The position numbers were made by a program, and so were the translations under genes. From an uncultured Alphaproteobacteria bacterium (GTDB taxonomy: Bacteria; Pseudomonadota; Alphaproteobacteria; UBA2966), in NCBI GenBank assembly GCA_958295725.1, contig OY282368.1:3196365-3260364 (forward strand): a stretch of DNA of 64,000 nt, given 5' to 3'. The notes under the pieces were generated by a model. The model saw only the letters and a list, made by a program, of their open reading frames with translations. It searched no databases and was not told the DNA's origin. Of this stretch, positions 43,329 through 53,282 are shown piece by piece. Position 1 is the stretch's first letter; each line of letters starts with the position of its first letter.

Positions 43329-45308
43329 ATGGATGTTTCACGTGAAACACGGCCGGGTTCCGGGCGCCCGGCGGCGGCGGTCGACGTCGCTCGGGTGCCC
43401 GACGGCGCGGTCTTCGACGTCGTCGTGATCGGGGGCGGCCACGCCGGGTGCGAGGCGGCGGCGGCGGCGGCGCGCCTCGGCGCCGCGACCCTGCTGGTGA
43501 CGCACAAGGCGGGCACTATCGGTGAGATGTCGTGCAATCCGGCGATCGGCGGTCTCGGGAAGGGGCACCTCGTCCGCGAGATCGACGCGCTGGACGGGCT
43601 CATGGGCCGGGTGGCGGACGCCGCCGGGATACAGTTCCGTCTCCTGAACCGGCGCAAGGGTCCGGCGGTCCGGGGCCCCAGGGCCCAGGCGGACCGCGCC
43701 CTGTATCGGCGGGCGATGCAGGGCGCGCTGGGCCGGATCGAGAACCTGACGGTCGCCGAAGCCGCGGTCGAGGACCTCGGGATCGTCGGCCGGGGCCGGA
43801 TCTCGGAGGCGCGATCGGTGACGCTCGCCGACGGGCGGCACATCCGCGCGGGCGCCGTGGTCCTGACGACTGGCACCTTCCTGCGGGGCCTGATCCACGT
43901 GGGCGAGGAGCGGACGCCGGCGGGGCGCGTCGGCGACGCGCCGGCGTTGGGTCTCGCCGATACGCTCGGGCGGCTGGGGTTCCGTCGCGGGCGCCTGAAG
44001 ACGGGCACGCCGCCGCGCCTCGACGGGAGGACCATCGACTACGCCCGCCTGGAGGCGCAGCCGGGCGACGACCCGCCGGTGCCGTTCTCTTTCCTGACCC
44101 GGGAGATCGCGACGCCCCAGGTAAGTTGTCACGTCACCGCGACGACGCCGGCGTCGCACGCGCTGATCCGGGCCAACCTCGACAGGTCCCCCCTGTATTC
44201 GGGCCGCATCGAGAGCGTGGGTCCCCGCTATTGTCCCTCCATCGAGGACAAGGTCGTGCGCTTCGGCGACCGGAGCGCGCATCGGATCTTCCTCGAGCCG
44301 GAGGGGCTGGACGACGACACGGTCTATCCCAACGGGATATCCACCTCCCTTCCCAGGGACGTGCAATCGGCGCTGTTGAAGACCGTTCCGGGGCTCGAGA
44401 GGGCGGAGATGACGCGACCGGGATACGCCATCGAGTACGACTTCGTCGATCCGCGGGAGCTGTTCCCGACCCTGGAGACCCGCAAGGCGCGACGTCTGTT
44501 CTTCGCGGGCCAGATCAACGGCACCACCGGCTACGAGGAAGCGGCCGCCCAGGGACTGATGGCCGGATTGAACGCGGCGTGCCGGGTGTCCGGCGCCGCC
44601 GCCGTCACCGTCGATCGCGCCGACGGCTATATTGGCGTGCTGATCGACGATCTGGTCACCCGCGGCGTCGACGAGCCTTACCGGATGTTCACCTCGAGGG
44701 CGGAATATCGCTTGACCCTGCGGGCCGACAACGCGGACCGACGGTTGACGCCGTTGGGGATCGGGAGAGGGTTCGTGCGCGCCGAGCGGATCGCGGCGTT
44801 CGAGGCCGGATCGCAAGCCCTTGAGGCGGCTCGCGGGCGGCTCGAAACGTTGTCGTTGACCCCTGGCGAGGCGCGTCGGCACGGGATCCCGGCGACCCGC
44901 GACGGCGCGCGGCGCGGCGCCTTCGATCTGCTCGGCGGCTACCGCATGACGGTCGCCGATCTGGCGCGGATCTGGCCCGAGCTCGAAGGGATGCCGGCCC
45001 ACGTCGCCGAGCGGCTGGAGTGCGAGGCCCATTACCGTGGATACCTGGCTCGGCAGGAGGCGGACATCCGGGCCTTCCGGCGCGAGGAGGCGTTGCGCGT
45101 CCCGCCGGACCTGGACTTCCGCCGGGTGGACGGCCTGTCGAACGAGCAGCGCGAGAAACTGGCGGCCGCGCGGCCCACGACGCTCGGCGCGGCCGCCCGG
45201 GTGCCCGGCGTCACCTCGGCGGCGGTGAACCTGCTCCTCGTCCATGTTCGCCGCCACGGCGGGACGGGCGGGCGGAGGTCGCCGAAGAGCGCCCCGGTCG
45301 GCGCCTGA
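43329..45308 (+). CDS. mnmG: tRNA uridine modification enzyme MnmG (GidA)
   Basis: 659 residues with a GGGGAA ribosome site. FAD motif [20 protein letters not shown], then [34 protein letters not shown] and [20 protein letters not shown]. It works with MnmE on tRNA U34. The extreme 5' codons contain a perfect parS site, which forces residues VSRET, so the N-terminal extension of about 27 residues before the FAD fold partly serves DNA segregation. The C-terminal tail is unconserved. Confidence 0.95.
   Translation: MDVSRETRPGSGRPAAAVDVARVPDGAVFDVVVIGGGHAGCEAAAAAARLGAATLLVTHKAGTIGEMSCNPAIGGLGKGHLVREIDALDGLMGRVADAAGIQFRLLNRRKGPAVRGPRAQADRALYRRAMQGALGRIENLTVAEAAVEDLGIVGRGRISEARSVTLADGRHIRAGAVVLTTGTFLRGLIHVGEERTPAGRVGDAPALGLADTLGRLGFRRGRLKTGTPPRLDGRTIDYARLEAQPGDDPPVPFSFLTREIATPQVSCHVTATTPASHALIRANLDRSPLYSGRIESVGPRYCPSIEDKVVRFGDRSAHRIFLEPEGLDDDTVYPNGISTSLPRDVQSALLKTVPGLERAEMTRPGYAIEYDFVDPRELFPTLETRKARRLFFAGQINGTTGYEEAAAQGLMAGLNAACRVSGAAAVTVDRADGYIGVLIDDLVTRGVDEPYRMFTSRAEYRLTLRADNADRRLTPLGIGRGFVRAERIAAFEAGSQALEAARGRLETLSLTPGEARRHGIPATRDGARRGAFDLLGGYRMTVADLARIWPELEGMPAHVAERLECEAHYRGYLARQEADIRAFRREEALRVPPDLDFRRVDGLSNEQREKLAAARPTTLGAAARVPGVTSAAVNLLLVHVRRHGGTGGRRSPKSAPVGA
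43334..43349. promoter_or_regulatory. parS centromere site 1
   Basis: TGTTTCACGTGAAACA is a perfect 16-bp palindrome identical to the ParB-binding consensus. It lies within codons 2-7 of mnmG, about 3.5 kb before parB and some 19 kb from the candidate origin. Confidence 0.95.
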
Positions 45309-45325
45309 GTCGGCGAGGACGGGGC

Positions 45326-45997
45326 ATGGCCGGGGTCGGGACCGGGACCGGGGCGTACGACGCCGGCGCCTTTCGCCGCGATACCGGTGTTTCACGTGAA
45401 ACATTGGAGCGCCTGGAGGCGTATGCCGCGCTGGTGACCAGGTGGCAACGCCGGATGAACCTCGTGGGCCCCCGCTCGCTCGCGAACATCTGGCGCCGCC
45501 ACATGCTCGACTCCGCCCAGCTGGCGGACCTGGCCCCGGCGGGCGCGCGGGTGTGGGTCGACGCGGGAAGCGGCGCCGGGTTTCCGGGTCTGGTATTGGC
45601 CATTCTCGGCCGCGGCCGGATGTTCCTCGTCGAGAAGGACGCGCGGAAGTGCGCCTTTCTCAGGGAGGCGGTCCGGCTGACGGAAGCGGAGGCCGAGGTG
45701 GTGGAATCCCGGATGGAGGAGATCGGCGCGGCGCGCCCGGAGGAGCGGCCGTTCCCGCCGCCCCGGGTCGTCACGGCGAGGGCCTTGGCACCGCTCGACA
45801 GGCTGTTGGCGATGGTAGCCCCGCTGTGCGGCCCGGAAACGGTGTGTCTTTTTCCGAAGGGCCAAGATGTTGGGTCTGAGTTGGGGAGAATTACAAAATA
45901 TGCTAATATCGATATAGACAGGTTACCGAGCCGGACGGCGGCGGGCGCGGCGATCTTGCGGGTCGGGGGGCTGGGAACCGAGGGGATTGGCGGATGA
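45326..45997 (+). CDS. rsmG: 16S rRNA m7G527 methyltransferase RsmG (GidB)
   Basis: 223 residues from the ATG at 45326, with GAGGAC upstream. SAM-binding VWVDAGSGAGFPGLVLAI and the preceding RHMLDSAQLADLAP are family hallmarks. It methylates G527 of 16S rRNA. A second parS site lies in codons 21-26 (residues VSRET). Near the 3' end a 60-bp stretch is notably AT-rich and uses codons unlike the rest. It overlaps parA by 4 nt. Confidence 0.94.
   Translation: MAGVGTGTGAYDAGAFRRDTGVSRETLERLEAYAALVTRWQRRMNLVGPRSLANIWRRHMLDSAQLADLAPAGARVWVDAGSGAGFPGLVLAILGRGRMFLVEKDARKCAFLREAVRLTEAEAEVVESRMEEIGAARPEERPFPPPRVVTARALAPLDRLLAMVAPLCGPETVCLFPKGQDVGSELGRITKYANIDIDRLPSRTAAGAAILRVGGLGTEGIGG
45388..45403. 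promoter_or_regulatory. parS centromere site 2
   Basis: A second perfect TGTTTCACGTGAAACA, inside the 5' part of rsmG and 2,054 bp from site 1. Both sites are read in the same frame and encode VSRET. Confidence 0.95.
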
Positions 45998-46827
45998 GGA
46001 GCGGTGACGGAGGGCCGGTGGGCGGCACGCCGCGGTCTCGCCCGGACGGGAAGGGCAGGGTCATCGCGGTGGCGAACCAGAAGGGCGGCGTCGGCAAGAC
46101 GACGACCGCCATAAACCTGGCGACCGCCCTCGCCGCCACGGGCCGTCGGCTGCTGGTCGTCGATCTGGACCCCCAGGGGAACGCGAGCACCGGCTTCGGG
46201 ATCGACCGGAACGACCGGTCCCCGAGCACCTACGACGTCCTGGTGGACGCGGCGACGGTGGGGGAGGCGGCCGTGGCGAGCGATATTCCCGGGCTCGACA
46301 TCGTCCCGGCGACGGTCGACCTTTCCGGGGCCGAGCTGGAGCTCGCGCACGTGGGGCGGCGCGGTCACCGGTTGCGCGACGCCATCGGCGGCGCGGTCGC
46401 GGAGTACGATTACGTCCTGATCGACTGTCCCCCCGCGCTCGGACTCCTGACGTTGAACGCCCTGGTCGCCGCGGACGCCGTGCTCGTGCCGTTGCAGTGC
46501 GAATTCCTGCCGCTCGAGGGGTTGAGCCATCTCATGCGGACGATCGAGCGGGTGCGCGCCGGGTTCAACCCGACGCTGGATATCGAGGGCGTGGTGCTCA
46601 CCATGTTCGACCGGCGGAACAGCCTGTCGGACCAGGTCGCGACGGACGTGCGCGGCGTGCTGGGCGACAAGGTGTACGACACGGTGATCCCGAGGAACGT
46701 CCGGGTCTCCGAGGCTCCGTCCCATGGAAAGCCCGCGCTCCTGTACGATTTCCGGTGCGCCGGCAGCCGCGCCTACATCAGCCTCGCCGGCGAGGTGCTG
46801 CGGCGCGAAGGGACCCTCGTCGCATGA
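45994..46827 (+). CDS. parA: Chromosome-partition ATPase ParA
   Basis: 277 residues. The deviant Walker A is AVANQKGGVGKTTTAINLAT near residues 25-44, then VVDLDPQGNASTGFG and YVLIDCPPALGLLTLNAL. No N-terminal DNA-binding domain is present, as expected for a chromosomal (type Ib-like, Soj) ParA. It moves ParB-parS complexes after replication. Overlaps rsmG and parB by 4 nt each. Confidence 0.95.
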   Translation: MRSGDGGPVGGTPRSRPDGKGRVIAVANQKGGVGKTTTAINLATALAATGRRLLVVDLDPQGNASTGFGIDRNDRSPSTYDVLVDAATVGEAAVASDIPGLDIVPATVDLSGAELELAHVGRRGHRLRDAIGGAVAEYDYVLIDCPPALGLLTLNALVAADAVLVPLQCEFLPLEGLSHLMRTIERVRAGFNPTLDIEGVVLTMFDRRNSLSDQVATDVRGVLGDKVYDTVIPRNVRVSEAPSHGKPALLYDFRCAGSRAYISLAGEVLRREGTLVA

Positions 46828-47723
46828 CCGGGGATATCCAGGACCGGCGCCGCGGTCTGGGCCGGGGACTGTCGGCGCTTTTCGACGACGGCGGAGACGA
46901 GCGCGCGGACCCCGACCGGGCGCGGTCGCCGAGGGTCGTTCCCATCGAACGGCTGCGGCCCAGCGCGTTCCAGCCCAGGCGGCGGTTCGACGAGACGGAG
47001 ATGGAGGCCCTGGCCGCCTCCGTCGGCGACGTCGGCGTGTTGCAGCCGATACTCGCGCGGCCCGTCGGCGGCGACGGGGAGACGTTCGAGATCGTCGCCG
47101 GGGAGCGCCGGTGGCGCGCCGCCCAGCGGGCGCGATTGCATCGGGTTCCCGTCGTCGTCAGGGAGCTCGACGACGCCCAGGCGCTGAAGATCGCGCTGGT
47201 GGAGAACGTCCAGCGCGAGGATCTGAACGCGATCGAGGAGGCGGAGGGATACCGCCGCCTGACGGAGGAGTTCGGGCTCACGCAGGAGGCCGTTTCCCAC
47301 GCCGTCGGCAAGAGCCGCAGCCACGTGGCGAATACCTTGCGCCTGTTGGGCCTGCCCGACCGCGTGAGGCGGCTCGTGGAGGACGGGCGACTGTCGGCGG
47401 GGCACGCGAGGGCCCTGCTGGCGGCGCGGGATCCGGAAGGGCTCGCGACACGCGCCGCGAGCGAGCGGCTGACGGTCCGCGAGGTGGAAGCCTTGGCGAA
47501 GCGACGGACGGAGGACGAGAGTCGGGGGGGCGGCGGGAAACGGCGCGTCGTCGGGAAGGACGCGGACACGCTGGCGCTGGAGCGCGATCTCTCCGCGGCC
47601 CTCGGTCTTCGCGTCGACATCCGCCACAAGGGAGAGGCCGGCGGGACGATCGGCATCGGCTACGGGACGCTCGAGCAGCTGGACGACGTGTGCCGGCGCC
47701 TGCGCCGTCGCGAGGAGACATAG
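46824..47723 (+). CDS. parB: Chromosome-partition protein ParB
   Basis: 299 residues from the ATG at 46824. N-terminal LGRGLSALFDDG (ParA-stimulating region), then the CTP-binding fold with FQPRRRFDETEMEALAAS and VAGERRWRAAQRARL. The HTH segment is GLTQEAVSHAVGKSRSHVAN and the C-terminal dimer domain ends near LRRREET. It loads at parS and spreads. The methyltransferase starts one base after its stop. Confidence 0.95.
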   Translation: MTGDIQDRRRGLGRGLSALFDDGGDERADPDRARSPRVVPIERLRPSAFQPRRRFDETEMEALAASVGDVGVLQPILARPVGGDGETFEIVAGERRWRAAQRARLHRVPVVVRELDDAQALKIALVENVQREDLNAIEEAEGYRRLTEEFGLTQEAVSHAVGKSRSHVANTLRLLGLPDRVRRLVEDGRLSAGHARALLAARDPEGLATRAASERLTVREVEALAKRRTEDESRGGGGKRRVVGKDADTLALERDLSAALGLRVDIRHKGEAGGTIGIGYGTLEQLDDVCRRLRRREET

Positions 47724-47724
47724 G

Positions 47725-48435
47725 GTGTCGACCTCGGCGGCCGGCGTGTTCTCGGGCGAGCGCGCCGTGGAGGCGCCGCCGTTCCGTCCGCCGCGGCGGT
47801 TGAGACCGAACGCGCGGCTCGCCATGGACGGGCTCGAGTTCCTGTCGCTCCTGCCCGGCGAGGCCGTGCCCGTGGCGTTCCTCGATCCGCAGTATCGCGG
47901 GGTTCTGGACAAGCTGGCTTACGGCAACGAGGGCGTGGCCCGCGGGCGGCGGCGTTCCGCGCTCCGGCAGATGCCGGAGGCGACGATCGCGGAGTTCGTT
48001 CGCGACGTCGACCGCGTGCTGGCGCCGTCCGGCCACCTGTTCCTGTGGGTCGACAAGTTCCACCTGTGCGAGGGGTTCGAGGCCTGGCTGGAGGGAACGG
48101 CCCTCGACGTCGTCGACCTCGTGACCTGGGACAAGGGCAGGATGGGGATGGGTTACCGCACCCGACGGACGGCGGAATACTGCGCTGTCCTGCAGAAGGA
48201 ACCGCGTAAGGCGAAGGGCGTGTGGAAGGCCCACGACATTCCCGACGTGTGGCGCGAGAAGGCGCCGCGGACGGGCCATCCGCACGGCAAGCCCGTCGAG
48301 TTGCAGGGCGCGTTGATGGCCGCCGTGTCGAACGAGGGCGATTACGTGATCGACCCGGCGGCCGGTTCGTTCTCCGTCCTGCGCGCGGCGCGGAACCGCG
48401 GCCGCGCGTTCCTGGGTTGCGACCTGGAGGGATGA
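47725..48435 (+). CDS. Orphan beta-class DNA methyltransferase in the par operon
   Basis: 236 residues from the GTG at 47725, supported by AGGAG about 7 nt upstream. The catalytic motif IV is DPQY (AFLDPQYRG) near the N-terminus and the SAM motif I is DPAAGSFSVLRAARNRGRAF near the C-terminus. This order defines beta-class amino-methyltransferases (N6-adenine or N4-cytosine), the class of CcrM. GHLFLWVDKFHLCEGFEAWL and GMGYRTRRTAEY lie between. No restriction gene adjoins it. Starting one base after parB, it is almost surely cotranscribed with parAB. Target sequence unknown. Confidence 0.88.
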   Translation: MSTSAAGVFSGERAVEAPPFRPPRRLRPNARLAMDGLEFLSLLPGEAVPVAFLDPQYRGVLDKLAYGNEGVARGRRRSALRQMPEATIAEFVRDVDRVLAPSGHLFLWVDKFHLCEGFEAWLEGTALDVVDLVTWDKGRMGMGYRTRRTAEYCAVLQKEPRKAKGVWKAHDIPDVWREKAPRTGHPHGKPVELQGALMAAVSNEGDYVIDPAAGSFSVLRAARNRGRAFLGCDLEG

Positions 48436-48660
48436 CCCTTGGCGCGGTCTCGGCGCTTTCGTCTCCGGCGGGAGATGGCGTCGGACGCCGGATTTCGTCC
48501 GTCGCGGAACTTGTCGCGCATGGTCGATCGGGACGGGGAACCGACGCCACGACCGGGTTCGAGCAGGCCACGCTCGCCTACCGGACCGCCGCGACCGGTC
48601 TTCCCGCCGCCGCGTCCGCGCTCGGCCGCGGAACGGTCGCGGCCCGGCCGGGGCCCTGGC

Positions 48661-49686
48661 TCAGCCGCGCCGCGCCGCGCCGGCGATGCGGAAGAGCGTC
48701 CGTTCGCAGACGAGGCCGCCGGGCGTCCCTGTGGTCTTGCACGACCGTTCGGCGCGCAACGCGATGTCCAGCGCCTCCTCGACGCGGACGGTCGTCCATC
48801 TGGCGACCTGCGCCGCGAACGCCGCCTTGCTCTTGAAGAACACGGGTGGCCGCAGCGACGACATCGCCCTCTCGATGCTGCCGCCCGAATCGCGGGCCAC
48901 CGATACCGCGTGCAGTCTCTGGAGGTGGCGGGCGAGCGCCCGCAGCACCGCGACGTCCCGCTGCCCCGCCGCCACGACGCGGTCCCAGGCCCGCGCCAGT
49001 TCCGAAACGCCGCCCGCCGCGGCGGCGAAGGCCACGTCCTCCAGAGCGCGTTCCGCTTCGTCGCCGACGCAAGCCGCCGCCATCTCCCGGGTCACCGCGC
49101 CGTCGCGGTCCAGGGCGTAGAGAACCAGCTTGTCCAGCTCCCGGCGGGCGAGCGCGCGGTCGCCGCCCAGGCGCCGCGACAGATACTCCAGAGCCGGCGG
49201 TTCGATCTCCTTTCCGTCCGCGCGCAACGTTTCCCGGATCAGCCGCGCGCGTGCGTCGTCGTCGTCCGGGTAGCACGGAACCGCGGCGCCCCGGGCCGCG
49301 TCCTCGAACAGGCGGCGCACCCGGGAACGAGGCCCGAGGTCCCCCGCCTCGATCACGACGAACGCGCCTTCGGGCGGACGCTCGAGAAGCGCGGACAGCG
49401 CCGGCGCGAGGGCGTCCGACGCGCCCCGGACCCGGACGACCCGGATTCCGCCGCCCCAGGGAATGGCCGCGGCCTCGTCGAGCAGGCGTCCGGGCGATCC
49501 GGCGAGGTCTTCTCCCCGCAGCGCCGTCGCGGCGAACGGATCCTCGGGATCGACGCCGCTGGCCCGCGCGAGCGTCGCCGCGCGCTCGCCGACCAGCCCG
49601 GAATCCGGCCCGTAGACCAGAACGGCGCGGACGTTCGGGTCGGGGTCGCGCGCGAACGAGTCCGCGTTCCTGCCGCTGATCTTCAC
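48661..49686 (-). CDS. holA: DNA polymerase III delta subunit HolA
   Basis: 341 residues. N-terminal MKISGRNADSFARDPDPNVR then VLVYGPDSGLVGERAATLAR, and later YLSRRLGGDRALARRELDKL with C-terminal FFKSKAAFAAQVARWTTVRV. It is the clamp-loader subunit that opens the beta ring. It is convergent with the par operon; in many relatives holA lies beside parB. lptE and leuS are upstream on the same strand. Confidence 0.93.
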   Translation of the reverse strand: MKISGRNADSFARDPDPNVRAVLVYGPDSGLVGERAATLARASGVDPEDPFAATALRGEDLAGSPGRLLDEAAAIPWGGGIRVVRVRGASDALAPALSALLERPPEGAFVVIEAGDLGPRSRVRRLFEDAARGAAVPCYPDDDDARARLIRETLRADGKEIEPPALEYLSRRLGGDRALARRELDKLVLYALDRDGAVTREMAAACVGDEAERALEDVAFAAAAGGVSELARAWDRVVAAGQRDVAVLRALARHLQRLHAVSVARDSGGSIERAMSSLRPPVFFKSKAAFAAQVARWTTVRVEEALDIALRAERSCKTTGTPGGLVCERTLFRIAGAARRG

Positions 49687-49713
49687 GACGGTCCTCCGGG
49701 TATCGCCGGGTCG

Positions 49714-50214
49714 CTACCGGGCGTTCCGCGCCAGGAAGGCGGCGACGCGCGTCTTCAGCTCGTCGGCGATTTCCCCGGCGGCCCGCCGTTCCGCGTCGCG
49801 CTCGGCGACCACGTTGGCGTAGTCCGAGGCGACGACGTTGTAGGCGGTGACCGACCTCGCCCGGCCCCGCGACACCGCTTCCCCGGTCGCGGTCGACGAG
49901 AGAACGTAATCCGCCTCCAGGGACACGTTGAAACGCGTCGCCGCCACTTCCCTCGTGATCGCGAGGGCCTCTCTGGACACGTGCAACGAGACGGTCAGCT
50001 TGTAGGCCGGTGCGGCGGAGGGACCCCGGGGGGTCAGGCGGTCCAGCAGGCGGTTCCGCACGATTTGCCCCAGGCGGTCCGGTATGTGGGCGATCTCGAT
50101 TCCCGCGAGAACCTCGGGCGCGCCGCCGCCGGGCGCGTGGAGCGGGCGGAACCCGCACGCGGCGACCGAGGCCGATATCAGCGCCGCGGCGACGGCCGGC
50201 CTAGAGAACCACAT
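49714..50214 (-). CDS. lptE: LPS-assembly lipoprotein LptE
   Basis: 166 residues. Signal peptide with lipobox SVAACGF, so Cys at about residue 20 is lipidated. The mature part begins RPLHAP and includes [17 protein letters not shown] and [16 protein letters not shown], followed by [20 protein letters not shown]. It is the plug partner of LptD in the outer membrane. Overlaps leuS by 14 nt, with holA next, giving the conserved leuS-lptE-holA order. Confidence 0.92.
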   Translation of the reverse strand: MWFSRPAVAAALISASVAACGFRPLHAPGGGAPEVLAGIEIAHIPDRLGQIVRNRLLDRLTPRGPSAAPAYKLTVSLHVSREALAITREVAATRFNVSLEADYVLSSTATGEAVSRGRARSVTAYNVVASDYANVVAERDAERRAAGEIADELKTRVAAFLARNAR

Positions 50215-52807
50215 TGACGATCCGGTTGGGGATCACGATCACCTTCCGCACGGCGCGGTCGCCGACGCTTCGCCGCACGTTGGCGTGCGCCAGCGCCGCT
50301 TCCCGGATCGCCGCCTCGTCGGAATCGCGCGCCATCTCGATGGCGCCGCGCAGTTTTCCGCCCACCTGGACGCCGATGACGACGCTCTCCTCCGCGACCA
50401 GCTCGGGATCCGCGACGGGCCAGGCCGCGTCGGCCAGCAGCGTCTCGTGACCGAGATGCCGCCACAGCTCCTCGGCGATATGGGGCATCATGGGTCCGAT
50501 CAGCCGGACCAGGGTCTCCAGGGCCTCCCGGAGCGCGGCGGCGGCGTCCGGCCGTCCCTCCCCGTCCGGCGGCGTCCACGTGCCCAGGACGTTGACGAAC
50601 TCGTGGATCCGCGCCACCGCCTTGTTGAAGCGGAACGCCTCGATATCGTCGCCGACCGCCGCGACCGTCCGGTGGGCGGCGCGGCGCAGCTCGCCGTCGG
50701 GGCCGTCCCCGTCGGCCGTCGGCCGGCCGCTCCCGGCCTCGCCGGCGTGGATGCTCAGTTCCCGCGCCAGCCGCCACACCCGCCGGACGAAGCGCCAGGC
50801 TCCGGACACCCCGGCGTCCGTCCATTCCAGGTCGCGCTCCGGGGGGCTGTCGGACAGCATGAACCAGCGGGCCGTGTCGGCGCCGTACCGGCCGATGATG
50901 GAGCCCGGGTCGACGACGTTCTTCCTGGACTTGCTCATCGACTCCGAGCGGCCGACCTCGACGGGCGATCCCGACTCCGCGAGCACCGTCCGGCCGTCCG
51001 GGTTCCGCGTCACCTCCTCGGGATAGCGCCAGTTCCCGTCCCCGTCCCGATAGGTCTCGTGGCAGACCATGCCCTGGGTGAACAGCCCCGCGAAGGGTTC
51101 GTCGAACCCGAGATGGCCGCGGTCCTTCATGGCCCGCATGAAGAATCGGGAATACAGCAGGTGGAGGATGGCGTGCTCGATCCCGCCGATGTACTGGTCC
51201 ACCGGCATCCAGTAGCGGATCGCGTCCCGGTCGACGGGAGCGTCGGCGCGCGGGCTGCAGAAGCGGGCGAAGTACCACGACGAATCCACGAAGGTGTCGA
51301 GGGTGTCCGTTTCGCGCAGGGCCGGCTTCCCGCACGCCGGGCAGCCCACCCGCCGCCAGGCCATGTGGTCGTCGAGGGGGTTCCCGGGCCTGTCGAAGGT
51401 GACGTCCTCCGGCAGGGCGACGGGCAGATCCTCCTCGGGGACCGGAACGACGCCGCAGCCGTCGCAGTGGATCATGGGGATCGGGCAGCCCCAGTATCGC
51501 TGCCGGGACACTCCCCAGTCGCGGAGGCGGTAGTTGACCGCGCGCCGCCCCTTGCCCGTCCGTTCGAGCCTTTCGGCGACCGCCGTCTTCGCCGCGTCCA
51601 CGGAGAGGCCGTCGAGGAACCGCGAATTGGCGAGAACGACATCGCCGGTCTCGAGGAAGGCTTCGTCGTCGACCCGGAACCGGGCGGCGTCCGCGTCCCT
51701 GGGAACGACGACCGGCAGCACGGGGAGCCCGTACGCGCGCGCGAAGTCGAGGTCCCGCTGGTCGTGCGCGGGACAGCCGAAGATGGCCCCCGTACCGTAC
51801 TCCATCAGCACGAAATTGGCGATGTAGACGGGCAGCTCCCTGCCTTCGTCGAAGGGGTGGCGGACCCGGAGGCCGGTGTCGTGGCCCTTCTTCTCGGCGG
51901 TTTCGACGGCTTCCTCGCTGGTTCCCGTGCGGCGGCATTCGGCGACGAACGCCGCCGCTTCGGGGTCGCGCCCCGCCGCCTCGGAGGCGAGCGGATGGTC
52001 GGCCGACAGGGCCATGAAGCTGGCGCCGAAGATCGTGTCGTGCCGCGTCGTGTAGACGTCGAGGCCGTCGTCCCGCCCGACGATCTCGAAGGACATGGCG
52101 AGTCCCTCGGAACGGCCGATCCAGTTCCGCTGCATGGTCCGCACCTGGGGCGGCCAGCGGTCGAGCGTGTTCAGGGCCTCCAGGAGATCGTCGGCGAACG
52201 CGGTGATCCTGAAGAACCACTGGCTCAGCTTGCGTTTCTCGACGGGAGCGCCGGACCTCCAGCCGCGGCCGTCGATCACTTGCTCGTTCGCCAGCACCGT
52301 GTGGTCCACCGGATCCCAGTTCACCCACGATTCCCCCCGGTACGCGAGACCGGCCTCGTACATGTCGAGGAACAGCTTCTGCTGGCGCGCGTAGTACCCG
52401 GGATGACAGGTGGCCAGCTCCCGCGACCAGTCGAGCGACAGCCCCATCGCCTTGAGCTCGTCCCGCATGTTGGCGATGTTGCCGTAGGTCCACGCCGCCG
52501 GATGGACGTTCTGCTCCCGCGCCGCGTTCTCGGCGGGCAGGCCGAAGGCGTCCCAGCCCATGGGGTGCAGGACGCTGAATCCCCTGGCCCGCTTGTACCG
52601 CGCGACCACGTCCCCCAGCGTGTAGTTGCGGACGTGTCCCATGTGGATGCGTCCGGAGGGGTACGGAAACATCTCGAGGACGTAGTACTTCGGCTTGCCG
52701 GGGTCTTCGCGGGCCTCGAACGTACGGCGCTCGGCCCAGATCCGTTGCCATTTCGCCTCCGTTCTCTGGGCGTCGTACGGGGCGTCGTGTGGGGCGGGCG
52801 GGTTCAT
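50201..52807 (-). CDS. leuS: Leucyl-tRNA synthetase LeuS
   Basis: 868 residues, full length. Class I signatures HMGH (in [20 protein letters not shown], near residue 56) and MSKS ([15 protein letters not shown], near residue 625). The CP1 editing domain includes [17 protein letters not shown]. It charges tRNA-Leu. First gene of leuS-lptE-holA. Confidence 0.96.
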   Translation of the reverse strand: MNPPAPHDAPYDAQRTEAKWQRIWAERRTFEAREDPGKPKYYVLEMFPYPSGRIHMGHVRNYTLGDVVARYKRARGFSVLHPMGWDAFGLPAENAAREQNVHPAAWTYGNIANMRDELKAMGLSLDWSRELATCHPGYYARQQKLFLDMYEAGLAYRGESWVNWDPVDHTVLANEQVIDGRGWRSGAPVEKRKLSQWFFRITAFADDLLEALNTLDRWPPQVRTMQRNWIGRSEGLAMSFEIVGRDDGLDVYTTRHDTIFGASFMALSADHPLASEAAGRDPEAAAFVAECRRTGTSEEAVETAEKKGHDTGLRVRHPFDEGRELPVYIANFVLMEYGTGAIFGCPAHDQRDLDFARAYGLPVLPVVVPRDADAARFRVDDEAFLETGDVVLANSRFLDGLSVDAAKTAVAERLERTGKGRRAVNYRLRDWGVSRQRYWGCPIPMIHCDGCGVVPVPEEDLPVALPEDVTFDRPGNPLDDHMAWRRVGCPACGKPALRETDTLDTFVDSSWYFARFCSPRADAPVDRDAIRYWMPVDQYIGGIEHAILHLLYSRFFMRAMKDRGHLGFDEPFAGLFTQGMVCHETYRDGDGNWRYPEEVTRNPDGRTVLAESGSPVEVGRSESMSKSRKNVVDPGSIIGRYGADTARWFMLSDSPPERDLEWTDAGVSGAWRFVRRVWRLARELSIHAGEAGSGRPTADGDGPDGELRRAAHRTVAAVGDDIEAFRFNKAVARIHEFVNVLGTWTPPDGEGRPDAAAALREALETLVRLIGPMMPHIAEELWRHLGHETLLADAAWPVADPELVAEESVVIGVQVGGKLRGAIEMARDSDEAAIREAALAHANVRRSVGDRAVRKVIVIPNRIVNVVL

Positions 52808-53012
52808 GGCGTCGGTCGGCGGGGCGTTGGCGGTCGCGGTTTCGGAGAGCGTCGCGCCGCCTCCCGGTCGCGAGGGGCGGCGCGAACCGTCACGGGGGGA
52901 AACGTTCCGCGGGCACGTCCCCGGAGACGGGCGCGTCGGGGCGGGCCGTCATCGCCCCGCGCCCGGGCGTCCGACGAGACGCGCTGCGGTCGTCGTCATG
53001 CCGGTTTCCCGT

Positions 53013-53210
53013 TCACGCCGCGTCCTTTCGGCCGGTCACGGAGTCGCGCAGACCGTCGATCGGGCCTTCGAGGCGGGCCATCCGTTGCTCGAGGCCGTCC
53101 ATGCGCCGTCCGAGGCGTTGCTCGATCTTGCCCATGTCCGCCCGCAGCCGGGCGAAGACGACGACGATCAGCGCCGCCAGACCGATGAATCCGCCTGGTT
53201 CCGGGGTCAT
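53013..53210 (-). CDS. Small membrane-anchored coiled-coil protein
   Basis: 65 residues from the ATG at 53208-53210 (MTPEPGGFIGLAALIVVVFA), with GGGAG upstream. One N-terminal membrane helix is followed by a heptad-rich coil (MGKIEQRLGRRMDGLEQRMA). The design resembles the tandem array at 54.0-57.3 kb, but the sequence is not a close copy. Function unknown; such proteins are often membrane-tethered trimers or dimers. Confidence 0.7.
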   Translation of the reverse strand: MTPEPGGFIGLAALIVVVFARLRADMGKIEQRLGRRMDGLEQRMARLEGPIDGLRDSVTGRKDAA

Positions 53211-53282
53211 GACGACGTCTCCCGTTCGAGGCCGCAAGCGGCGGCGGGCGTGTCGAATGCGGCGCCGGTCATGACGGCTTCG

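Noticed and set aside
47725-48435. Restriction-modification system in the par operon
   Set aside because: No restriction endonuclease or specificity gene is adjacent; the downstream 225 bp is non-coding and then holA begins.
50084-53188. A 1,034-codon open frame on the plus strand opposite leuS and lptE
   Set aside because: It lies antisense to clearly recognised genes and encodes Arg/Pro/Gly-rich sequence without any family motif; such shadows are common in high-GC DNA.
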